A stretch of DNA of 64,000 nucleotides from Chionoecetes opilio (lineage: Eukaryota; Arthropoda; Malacostraca; Decapoda; Majidae). Positions 56,100-64,000 of the stretch are shown one piece after another; within the stretch, counting starts at the first letter, position 1; each line of letters starts with the position of its first letter. Location of the stretch: NCBI GenBank assembly GCA_016584305.1, contig JACEEZ010009425.1, positions 118,499 to 182,498 on the forward strand. The letters are read 5' to 3'. The notes below the pieces were generated by a model. It had not been told where the DNA came from. It was given only the letters and a program-made list of their open reading frames with translations, and ran no database searches. A program made the translations under genes and the position numbers.

Positions 56100-56464
56100 T
56101 CGCAGTACTGCTGCAGGACAAGGAAGCCAATACCCTGGCGACTGTAGTCAGTGAGGACTGCTGTAGGGCGCGACACATCATAGAAGCGCAGTCCCTCGGC
56201 CGCCAATCGCCCAATAGTGTCTTTGGCGGAGGTGAAGAGCGCCTCCAACTGCTTGTCCCAGTACACTGCCTTCCCACCCGGTTTCTTGAGTAGCTCCCTG
56301 AAGGGCTCCATGACAGGGGTGACCGCCAAGAAGGGCGCGACCTGGTTGACGAGGCCGAACCATGACCGCACGTCAGTCAGGGTGGGCTGGGCAGGCATCT
56401 TGAATTGGCGATTCCGGGCGACGTGGGTCTTGTGGGGTGTCTGATGGCTCCACAGCACACACAC
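55742..56464 (-). CDS. RNase H and connection domain of the LTR element
   Basis: An open frame of 240 residues. A start in LTR-element terms is absent because the domain normally follows RT. LTDVRSWFGLVNQVAPFLAV is the post-RT connection segment. RNase H shows LTDYSRQGIGFLV (Asp), ERNYSALEGEALAIAW (Glu), and LVTDHKALTRIF (Asp). It removes RNA from the RNA-DNA hybrid. It ends at 55742 and overlaps the integrase frame that continues downstream. Confidence 0.88.
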   Translation of the reverse strand: MCVLWSHQTPHKTHVARNRQFKMPAQPTLTDVRSWFGLVNQVAPFLAVTPVMEPFRELLKKPGGKAVYWDKQLEALFTSAKDTIGRLAAEGLRFYDVSRPTAVLTDYSRQGIGFLVLQQYCECVSEKSPLCCPGGWKLVLCGSRHLTAAERNYSALEGEALAIAWCLKKARLFLLGCKNLTLVTDHKALTRIFGDKELKDIPKPRILNLKEKTLMFTFRIKNLKGHQLRGRRLVALPDPV

Positions 56465-57209
56465 TGGTGGGTGAAAGGGGGCGCGGGAAGGTGTGATGGA
56501 CCAGGCGAAGGGCCTTGCATGCCTTGAGCGATAGGTAGAGTTGCTGCACGCCTTCGGCTATGTAGATGCACTCTGTGGTGGAGACAGTCCCCACGGAGAC
56601 CTGACAGGTGATGGTTCCCAGGAGGCGCATGCTGCCCCCGGCAACGTGGGTGACTGCCGTGGGTGTAGCCTGGAGCTGACGGGATATGCCGAGGGCCCCC
56701 CACAGTAGGCGACCCGCCACAGACACTTGCGCCCCAGTGTCCGCCACTGCTGTGTAGGGACACGTGGCGCGAGGGCGTGAGCAGCTGATCACCACGGGCA
56801 GCGACGCCGCCATCTCCACTCCTCCAACGATCACTGCACCGGAGGTAGGGGTGAAGTTCGAATGATGGGCGGGCGGACGAGCGCCGCCCTGGGGGGTGAG
56901 GGCCGGACACAGGCGCCAGAAGTGCCCCTTCTGGCCGCAACAACGGCATGTCGCTGCAAACGCTCTGCACTGACGCCCACCTGTACACTCAGATTCACCG
57001 CATGCTGGGCACCGCCTGCGTCCCCGCCGGACTCCGTCTTGGCGGGTTTTTCCTTGTCCGCTAAGCCGGCGCGCGGGGCCCGCTGCCGCCACCTCGTGGT
57101 GTGGAGCCATGACGGGCGGGGGTAGTGTGTCACCGACCCCCACACTGGCTACGGGAGCTCGAAGGTTGGTCACTCGCCTTTTTTCCGCGGCCTCAAAAAT
57201 TTCACACAC
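56377..57209 (-). CDS. Gag nucleocapsid and protease of the LTR element
   Basis: A 278-residue frame. Basic, Cys-rich nucleocapsid: CPACGESECTGGRQC and a classical CCHC knuckle CRCCGQKGHFWRLC (C-x2-C-x4-H-x4-C). Protease active site VADTGAQVSVAG at about 56748-56713, followed by LLGTITCQVSVGTV. Only about 130 bp separate the protease end from the RNase H frame, so the RT palm that should lie between is missing. Confidence 0.88.
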
Positions 57210-57899
57210 GCGTAAACTATTTCACTGAATGACTCGAGGCGTGGGAAGCAACGCAACACCCCCGCTTTCATGTTGCGATCACGTAGCCCCATCACTATTT
57301 TTTGCTGAGCATGTACTCCTCTAAGGGGCACTGGCACTCAGGGCACCTAAAGCCGCACTCATTCGCTTTGGCGCGGCACTGGGAGATATACGCACACCCA
57401 CACTGTCACTCGATGCCTGTGGGTAGAGAGAAGAATTCCGCCACGCTCCGATAATACAGCGTGTACCGATCACCACGCTTCTCACAACGTCGATTGCCTC
57501 CCATGGTTGAGAGTTGCCTGAACACTTGCTTGCCCAGGCGCGCGTCGAAAGCGCTGTTTGCACCTCTGTGTTACAAAGGAGGCGTACTAAGGTGCCGCTG
57601 TGGGTGCCGCCCAACCGCAGATGCTGCTGTAGTCTCTACGCTGGGGTGGCCCACGCCTCAAACGTTGCCGGCGACATGCCCACGGTCGCTCCCCCTGGTC
57701 CTGGAGGAGGTGGTGGGGCGATGCTGCCGGGTCGTTGGCCATAGTTGCTGCTGAGTGGCTGGTGTGATGTCGGGGCTTGGTGTATAAACGCGTGGCGTCG
57801 TGGTATGGCGGCAAGTTGGACCACGCGGCTCTTCCCGCGCGCCCGCTACCTGCCGGAAAGGCCCGTCTCTACGCCGCCCATGCCTTCCTCCATGAGCCC
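57210..57899 (-). pseudogene. Gag N-terminal region of the LTR element, broken
   Basis: Short GC-rich minus-strand frames follow the primer-binding site but none is continuous. Capsid homology cannot be recognised by eye. Confidence 0.5.
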
Positions 57900-57916
57900 C
57901 TGAAGATACTGCGCCA
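57900..57916 (-). promoter_or_regulatory. Primer-binding site of the LTR element
   Basis: On the element strand, TGGCGCAGTATCTTCA follows immediately after the 5' LTR end (CCACCA). TGG at this point is the expected complement of a tRNA CCA end. The priming tRNA is not identified. Confidence 0.75.
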
Positions 57917-58096
57917 TGGTGGGGTTTGGAACAAGAAGGGCTGGGGGCGCGGCGTGGATGTTATTTGGAGACTTAACCTCTAATTACAGAGAGCTGACAG
58001 GACGACTGGTCACTGCCCCCCGCCGAGTTCACAACATGCCCGCCCTCGGGTGACACTGAGATGTGGCGGGAAGATGAGGGTTTGGGCACCACCACA
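57917..58096 (-). repeat. 5' LTR (right copy), 180 bp
   Basis: On the minus strand it begins TGTGGTGGTGCCC and ends CCCCACCA, so it has TG...CA ends with a short inverted repeat. The two LTRs differ by several indels and substitutions, some attributable to sequence quality. Confidence 0.9.
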
Positions 58097-58101
58097 GTCT
58101 C

Positions 58102-60300
58102 CAATACCTTACATAGCTTCTCCTATCCACTCTGTCATAAAGCTTTTTCAATATCTAGAAAGGCTACATATTTCTTTCTTCCCTCCTTCCTTGTTCTCTC
58201 AATCACTTCATTCACTACAAACATATTGTCCTCACCTCTCCTGTCTTTTCTGAATCCATTCTGCTCTTCACACCATCACCTTATTTCTTTCCACAACTTC
58301 ACCTAGTCTTTTCATTCAGTAACCACAGAAAATCTTACATACCGTGCACATACCGCTTATTGGCCTTTAATTTTTTAATTCCTTCCTACTCTTGTGTCCT
58401 CCCTTATGTATGAGGGTCACTCTTACTGTCATTCCAGGCACCAGGCACCCTTTCCTCTCTCCATATATTGTCCAAACAACTCATGCATTCCCTCAATTAC
58501 TCCCTCACCTCCCTCTCCTATTACAATTCATTCGGGATTTCCGTCCATTCCAGGAGCCTTTCCATTTTTCAGTTTTCTTACATACCCTTCAATCTCATCC
58601 ATTCTAATTTCTTCATCCAATCTTTTCCTCTTTTTTCCCTTTCCCAAAGGGGGACTTTCCCTAATCACTTCAGGCTCATTCACCCTCCAATTCTTCCAAG
58701 AAGTCTTTTTCAGCTCTGGCATTTCCTTTTTTTCCCCTTGGGTTACCTGCCATTCAAAACACTAGTTTTTTTCTACATTTTTGGGATGTTACTCTCTTCT
58801 CCTCTCAAGAACTTATCTTTTTCCTACCCCCTTTCCCCTCCCCTTTTTTTTCCTAAGTTCTCTGTCCTTTTTCTCTTCATTCACTCTTCCCTTTCCCTCC
58901 CCAAGCTTTTCCCCTTTCCTTTTTGTTTACCCCTTATACCCCTTCCTGCCCTTTCATACTCTTTCTTTAAAGCTTCACTTTTAAACCCTTTTCCCTTTTT
59001 TTTCCCAGACCCCTTACACTTCCTATTTGACTTTTTCCTTTTTTTTTTTTCCCCTTTTTTCCTGGCCTTGTCGATTAATTTTCCACCAACTCTTTCTTGT
59101 CCTGCCATTTCCCTCTCTTTCTTTTTTCCTCCCTATGCTTTTTTCTGCCACTTTTTTAAAGGTTTTCCTTTAACAATCTTAAATTTAAACCCCACCCACC
59201 CCCTTCTTCCCCCTAAAAATTCCCTCCCCCAGTTTTCAGTCCCTCATTACTACCACTTCTCTGAAATAACCCCCATTTCTGCATCCCCAAATTTCCCCAA
59301 ACGTCCTTTCCTCCCCTTTCCACTTTTCAACTTTTTTTTTCCTTCGGACACTCATACTCCATTACCATGACGTTATGGTCACTGGTTTACGCCCGATTGC
59401 CCCTTTCCTCATCCACCCACTTTAATTCTCCCCCTTTCTGTACCCTTTCCGGTTCCCCTAACAAAAGCCCAAGGGGCAGATTCATTTCCCTTCCACCCCG
59501 GGTAACTTTCCCTTCACCCAGGGTCACATTAAAAATTTTCTAATTAAGTCTCCTCCCCCCCCAAAGGGCCCAAGCAGAAATTTGGGCCATTTCTTTTCCC
59601 TTCCTTTTCCTAACACACCAATGGCCCATTCAGTCTCCCATCAAAATCACATTTTCACTTCTATTCTTTTTCTACAAACCCTTTGCAAAATTCCCTATAC
59701 CCCCTTTTCCCATTCTGGGCTCTCGCTCCTTTTCCCTTTTTCCCCACGTCTGAAACACACTATCCCCAAAAATCCTTTTTTTCCCCTTTTCGCCCCTTAT
59801 TTTCCGGGACGTACTCCCTTTAATATCCTCACCCTTTCACACCCTCCTACATCTAGTCCTCACTCTATACCTTTTTCCTGCCTCACAATTTAACTCCCAC
59901 CCCGCCTTTCCTTTTTTTCTGTGCTTACTTCGGCCCTTGCCGATCATACTTTAATTTTGCCCTCAGATCTAAGTTCAATTCTCTCCTCATTTTGTTTCTG
60001 TAAACCCCAACTACGTAAAATTTTCCATTCTTTTCATTTCTCTGCTGAGGTCTTCCATTTTTTCAACATTCCATCCTCTAACATTCACACAGCCCATCCT
60101 CACATTCCCCTTTTTTTGTCAAAAGTCCCCATTCGCATTTTTCAAACCCCCTTTTCCCCCAACTTGCAGTCTTCAGTCGCGCGTATCCACTCAAGCATTC
60201 TCCCCCACATCCCTCTCTCCTTCCCCATTTTGGTTTTCACTTTGGGTTTCCCCCAAAACCTCCTGGGGAGTGCCCCGTTCCAGGTCTATGAAGCCCCTTT
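58102..60300 (-). pseudogene. LINE family E, 5' half (endonuclease and RT start), frameshifted
   Basis: Minus-strand pieces: ENVILMGD (about 59640) with the following Asn in a shifted frame and TSDHNVMVMEYE (about 59370), both endonuclease signature blocks. Next are RMDEIEGYVRKLKNGKAPGM (58620-58560, RT entry), QNGFRKDRRGEDNMFVVNEV (about 58260-58200) and KYVAFLDIEKAYDRVD (about 58165-58120, motif A). The sequence then hits the LTR element. Plus-strand ORFs over this pyrimidine-rich stretch are shadows. Confidence 0.8.
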
Positions 60301-61000
60301 CTCCATAGTCCCCTGGATCCTTACTTGAACTCCGCTTTCCCTTTTTTCAAACCTCCTCTTGGAGTCGCTTGTTTGTGTCGCTTTTTCATTTTTCCTTTTA
60401 CCCTGCTTTTCCCCCAGGTCGCCTCATGGGTTCCCAAAACAGCCCCTCGTACTTTTTTCCTTCCTTTCCCTTTTTATCCTTAAGCACTCCATCACCTTGC
60501 CCACCGTCTACTCCCGGGGCCCCCAAAATCCAATGTGTTCCCCCCCCCCCCGCATTATCCAAACCCTTCCCTTTCCCGTACAACCCATTCACCTGCTCCC
60601 TCACCCCTCCTTCACAAAAACCCCCCACACCCTTTTTATCAGGTAACCAGCAAAACTTTCTGGTCTCTACCGCGCCACGGGGGTCGCCTAAAAATTGGTT
60701 ACCATACTATCTCCTATACACAGTATGGGCCAAATTCTTTGCCCCCCGCGGTTGCCCCCCCCTTGTTTTTTTATCCCGTCCTGACCCCCCTGGGTTGGTA
60801 ATTCCACAAACCCATCTCCCCCCCCGGGGCCTGTAGCGGCCAAAAGCCCCCCGGGGGCCGGGGATCCAGGTTTCCCCCAAACCTCAAACCCCCCCTCACA
60901 GCCTTTTTGCTTTTCCGCTACAAAGGGAAAAGCGATGGGGGGGGGGGGATCGGGCCAGCCTCACCCCGACTTTGTGGCCTCAAATGGCCGGGTGAGGAGG

Positions 61001-62019
61001 GGGAAAGGGCCCCCCGTTCACCCACAAAACCCCCAACAGCCCCCTAGGGCCCTACTTCGACTCTTCCACCGGGGCAGCTCCCCTTTGGGCCCCAACCCAA
61101 AACCCCCAAAAATTTCCCAGACCACCCTGCTATGACATCTTCCACCCCTGCAGCTCCCCCACTCCCCCACCCCCCTTTCGGGCATGCCTGCTTTGGTGAC
61201 GTCTAACGTCAAGCAGCCCTCCCCCAGGGCCCGTGGTGGGTCTGGCCCCAAAGCCCTGGAATTTTCCCTTTCCCCTTTCCCCCTTTTTTCCCCTCATGTT
61301 TCTTACTTTTCTTGGGAAGGTTTTTAAACCCCTCCAGGGGTTGTATTCCCCCTCCTTTGCCCCTTTTAGTTCCCCTTCACTGTTCCGGGTTTCCCTAGTC
61401 CTCCCCCCTTTCCACCTTATATTTCGGTCTCTTTTATATCCTTTAAATTTCCCCGCTTTCTAAAAATTCCCCCAGAAACCCCCAGGGGCCTTGGGCCCTG
61501 GAGGGTCCCCCCTAAACTTTTTGGCCCCCCCATCCCCCTCCCCCCGGAACCCCCGGGGACCCCCAAATTTGCAGATCCGCAAAATGCAAAGGCCCCCCTG
61601 TCCTTGCCCCTGACTTTTTTTCCCCCAACAAAAGGGGCACTGTGACTGCTTTTTCCTCACCCACCTCAACCCCAGCACCGCATTTCCCCGTCTCCCCCTA
61701 CTTTCCCTTTCCCCTTTCATTCAATGCAATTTTCCCCCTTCTTTAAACCCCCCCTTTTACCCAGTGGGAATGCCCCCCCCATCTTCCGTCTAATAAAGGT
61801 ATCACAATGGCTCACCCTCCCTTTAAAACCTTTTCACGACCCCCCTTATCCTCTTAACTACTTCAAAGCTTTTTCGCCCTTTTTTGGAACCTGTTGCTCC
61901 CCAAACCCGACAAAAGCCTTATCTTTGCTACCCATTTCCCTTTTCCCCTTAACTTTCCCTTTTAAAAAATAAATCAAATACCTCACCTTTCCCGTTGATT
62001 TTTACCCTGACGACCACTG
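61001..62019. other. C-rich low-quality sequence, possibly LINE 5' UTR
   Basis: Strong CCCC/TTTT bias and no coherent frame. It could be the 5' UTR of the minus-strand LINE, but no boundary is visible. Confidence 0.4.
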
Positions 62020-62024
62020 GACGG

Positions 62025-62430
62025 GCTAGAATTGTTGTGGGGGCGAGGCGAGATTGGGGATCCCGGGGCCCCAGATTAAAGTTTTTTTCACATATGTAAT
62101 TTTGGGGTTTTTGAGAATGAAACTTTGTTCTGATTGCCTGCCCCCGGACCTTGCAATTTTGGGGGTTTTGGGGCACTCAGGACCTTGACCCTCATTGCCC
62201 CCGAAAGGTAGTTAGGTCCGTTTTTCTAGCCTTTTAAAGGGCAGTCCCGAAAGGAAGTTTAAAGATTTGCCCCCCTTTGGAGAAAGTTTCCCTTTTTTTT
62301 ACGGTTTGGCGGGGATTTCCATTAAGCGAAGTTCAAATTTATTTAAACATAAAGTAAACCCAATTATTTTATTTAAACAGCTTTTTACCCCCTGTTTGTG
62401 AATTCAGGGACCCAATATCGGGGGTTAGTT
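62025..62430 (+). repeat. ~0.4-kb dispersed repeat, copy 2
   Basis: Same order as 29216-29610: AATTGTTGTGGG, TTTTTGAGAATGAAACTTTG, TTGACCCTCATTGCCCC, ATATCGGGGGTTAGTTTAG. It is more degraded, with homopolymer-type differences. Confidence 0.8.
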
Positions 62431-63040
62431 TAGTGATTGGGGGAGTCTGGGGTTTTGACATGTTACGTAACCAATGTCCATGTATTGTATTGAAGTGTAG
62501 TTTTAAATTATTTTGGGACAAGCGAAAAACTTGTCCAATAACGAAATACCTTTTATTCTTTCATTTGCACCTATTACAAGTGGAACTCGCCGAAAACTTT
62601 TTTGTCGGCAAGACTTCTCGGTTGGTGTTTCAGTTATAATGGACGATAAACTGGCGCGGTCACTACTGCCATTACACATGCATTTTCTATATTATTTTTT
62701 GTTTAGCATACTGTACAGTATTAATGCACTTCCGCGTAAACCCTTTTAAATTTATGGTATTATTCTAGTGTTGCCCATACTCCCCCTCTCCCCCACAACA
62801 AGCTTGGGGACCTGGGGGAATCAGGATATATGCCTGGGGTACAAAAATGCGTCGACAACCACATACTTTTTAGTTATGGAAAATTAACAAATTCTCTAGA
62901 TTTTAGGAAAATTCATTGGATTTCTTCCCGAGTCCCAGAGACGTGTGAACCCTGACGATCCCCATCCCCACAGAATATGACTGAAGTGTTTAGAACCGCC
63001 GCCCCCCCTTCCCCCCCCCCCCACCCCCCCCCCGCTTAGG
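62431..63040. other. Unassigned; MITE core fragment at 62797-62812
   Basis: CAACAAGCTTGGGGACC at 62797 recalls the foldback core at 26262. No ORF with a recognisable domain. Confidence 0.5.
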
Positions 63041-63105
63041 AGGTTTAGGTTTTTAGTTTAGATTTGGTTAGGTTTAGGTTAGGTTAGGTTTGGTTTAGGT
63101 TATCG
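63040..63105. repeat. TTAGG-like interstitial tract
   Basis: GGTTTAGGTT/GGTTAGGTTAGG units, partly with an extra T. Confidence 0.75.
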
Positions 63106-63329
63106 GTGGTCAAACCCCCTAGGTTAGTTATTTTGGTTTTGGCCCAAATTTCTCTAGATATAAGGAATTACTTTAGATCTTTGGGAGTTTGTTCCTCTAC
63201 ACAATTCTTAAATTACGTGTCCCCCGACGCATTATTTGCCCCCCACCCGAAACCCGCATTCCCACAGGTGCCCAAACTTGCTTGTGGGTTAGTGGGAGAG
63301 GTATTTGGGCAAACCTAGAAATTTACCGG

Positions 63330-63605
63330 AAAAACTAGTCTTTCTCTAGAAAAGACCGCCAGTCCTCGTTCATTTTAACCCAAAACACTAATTTTAGGCA
63401 GGAAAATCTAGTCAGTGTTCAGAAAATGACTGGCGCAGTCCTCGTCCATTTTTTCAAAAGCACTAAATTTTACCCAAGGAAAAAATAGTCAGTGTCCCCA
63501 GAAAATGACCGTGCAGTCCTCGTCCATTTTTACCAAAAGCACTAATTTTAGGCAAGGAAAACTAGTCAGTGTTTCAGAAAATGACATGCTAAGTTCGTCA
63601 ATTTT
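63330..63605. repeat. ~77-bp tandem repeat, 3.3 copies
   Basis: The unit contains AGAAAATGAC, GCAGTCCTCGTCCATTTTT, AAAAGCACTAATTTTA and GGCAAGGAAAACTAGTCAGT. Starts are near 63349, 63421, 63499 and 63577. Confidence 0.9.
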
Positions 63606-64000
63606 TCCCCGACTACCCTGTAGTTCCTTCACCTAACATACCTCTCCACTTTTCCCCATCCTGAATTTTTTCCAAAAATCCCTTTAGCCCCAATGACTCG
63701 CATAACTCCTGTTACTGAGACCATTCCACTCATTCACACCCTATTTGTGAACCAGTTTTTTCCCTAGTTCCTTTTTCTGTTTTCCACTTTAATGTTTCTT
63801 TGGTTCATAGATGGGGCCCTGGTTAAAGCCTAAGAACTTTTCCTACCTTCCTTTAATTAAATCCCCTTATCCACTAAACTTCTATCAATCGCCGCCCTTA
63901 AACTAAATACGGCAATCTGTTTCAATTTTACCGGGGGACCCTTTTTCTCCCTATAACACATTTCCCGGCGGGAGTTTCCCGGTTTTCAGGAAGACCGATT
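63606..64000. other. No feature recognised
   Basis: Indel-rich AT/C-rich sequence to the window end. Confidence 0.5.

Larger units (their letters stand above)
54025..58101 (-). mobile_element. Ty3/Gypsy-like LTR retrotransposon with 5-bp target duplication
   Basis: LTRs lie at 54030-54206 (3' LTR for the minus strand) and 57917-58096 (5' LTR). GTCTC target copies are at 54025-54029 and 58097-58101. The domain order protease, RNase H, integrase (with RT expected between the first two) is that of Ty3/Gypsy. Total length is 4.07 kb between target copies. No env-like frame is seen. The RT core is absent, so this copy could move only with help. Confidence 0.92.
52490..61000 (-). mobile_element. 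Large LINE, family E, interrupted by an LTR retrotransposon
   Basis: Minus-strand coding order is endonuclease (about 60300-59340), RT entry (58722-58090), then, across the LTR element at 54025-58101, the remaining RT and C-terminal zinc finger (54017-52606). The two halves meet within the RT, showing that the LTR element inserted into a pre-existing LINE. The 5' limit near 61 kb is approximate because the sequence there is poor. Confidence 0.85.

Noticed and set aside
55386..57125. Plus-strand ORFs across the LTR element
   Set aside because: Antisense shadows of GC-rich gag-pol.
58394..59370. 300-residue plus-strand Phe/Pro/Ser/Leu ORF
   Set aside because: The pyrimidine-rich strand opposite LINE coding. 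Minus-strand motifs (KNGKAPGM, TSDHN) explain the region.

Overview
This window looks like repeat-dominated, gene-poor animal nuclear DNA, most plausibly from an arthropod and probably a decapod crustacean. The reasons are: no dense coding and no prokaryotic gene layout; very long (CT)n, (CA)n, (TTA)n and (CCT)n tracts; several non-LTR retrotransposon lineages; a tRNA-Val-derived SINE; and recurrent TTAGG-type blocks (the arthropod telomeric motif). The taxon is an inference from repeat style. There is a 493-base run of N at 4516-5008. From about 41 kb onward the text shows many homopolymer and single-base indel problems, and the tandem arrays near 12 kb and 17 kb show them too, so many broken frames may be sequencing error and not true decay.

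Layout. 1-11.9 kb: microsatellites and minisatellites, a decayed non-LTR reverse transcriptase (minus, 3.1-4.5 kb) and tRNA-derived SINEs (2.6 and 6.3-6.7 kb). 11.9-18.2 kb: a 93-bp tandem array, LINE 3' ends, a 2-kb element with roughly 330-bp terminal inverted repeats enclosing a broken cysteine-rich protein gene, and a 39-bp minisatellite. 18.5-23.4 kb: a 5'-truncated LINE RT (plus), a 1.8-kb inverted repeat carrying four related exon-like modules each behind a splice-acceptor-like site, and a short coiled-coil ORF. 24.5-31.8 kb: MITE-like elements, an 80-bp tandem array, a hAT-like fragment, TTAGG-like tracts and long dinucleotide tracts. 32.5-34.0 kb: an element with well-conserved 375-bp inverted repeats. 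34.1-41 kb: two minus-strand LINEs. The first has 404 uninterrupted RT codons and lies inside a (CT)n tract. The second has a PHD/CCCH zinc-finger ORF1, an endonuclease fragment and an RT, with its 3' end disrupted. 41.3-48.6 kb: dispersed repeats, a foldback MITE, a degenerate C2H2 zinc-finger array (plus), a 21-bp satellite and another foldback element. 50.3-52.4 kb: AT/CA tracts, a foldback element with a pogo/Tigger-like end, and a second copy of a 0.5-kb repeat. 52.5-61 kb: a large minus-strand LINE split by a 4.07-kb Ty3/Gypsy-like LTR element with a 5-bp target duplication; its pol lacks the RT palm. 62-64 kb: repeat copies, a TTAGG-like tract and a roughly 77-bp tandem repeat.

How it fits together: almost all recognisable coding sequence belongs to mobile elements, nested in one another and in satellites. 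The only candidates for host genes are the C2H2 zinc-finger array (about 44.3-45.5 kb), the coiled-coil ORF (22.6-23.05 kb) and the exon-like modules at 19.7-21.5 kb; none is complete or certain. No rRNA, bona fide tRNA gene, CRISPR array or bacterial operon is visible.
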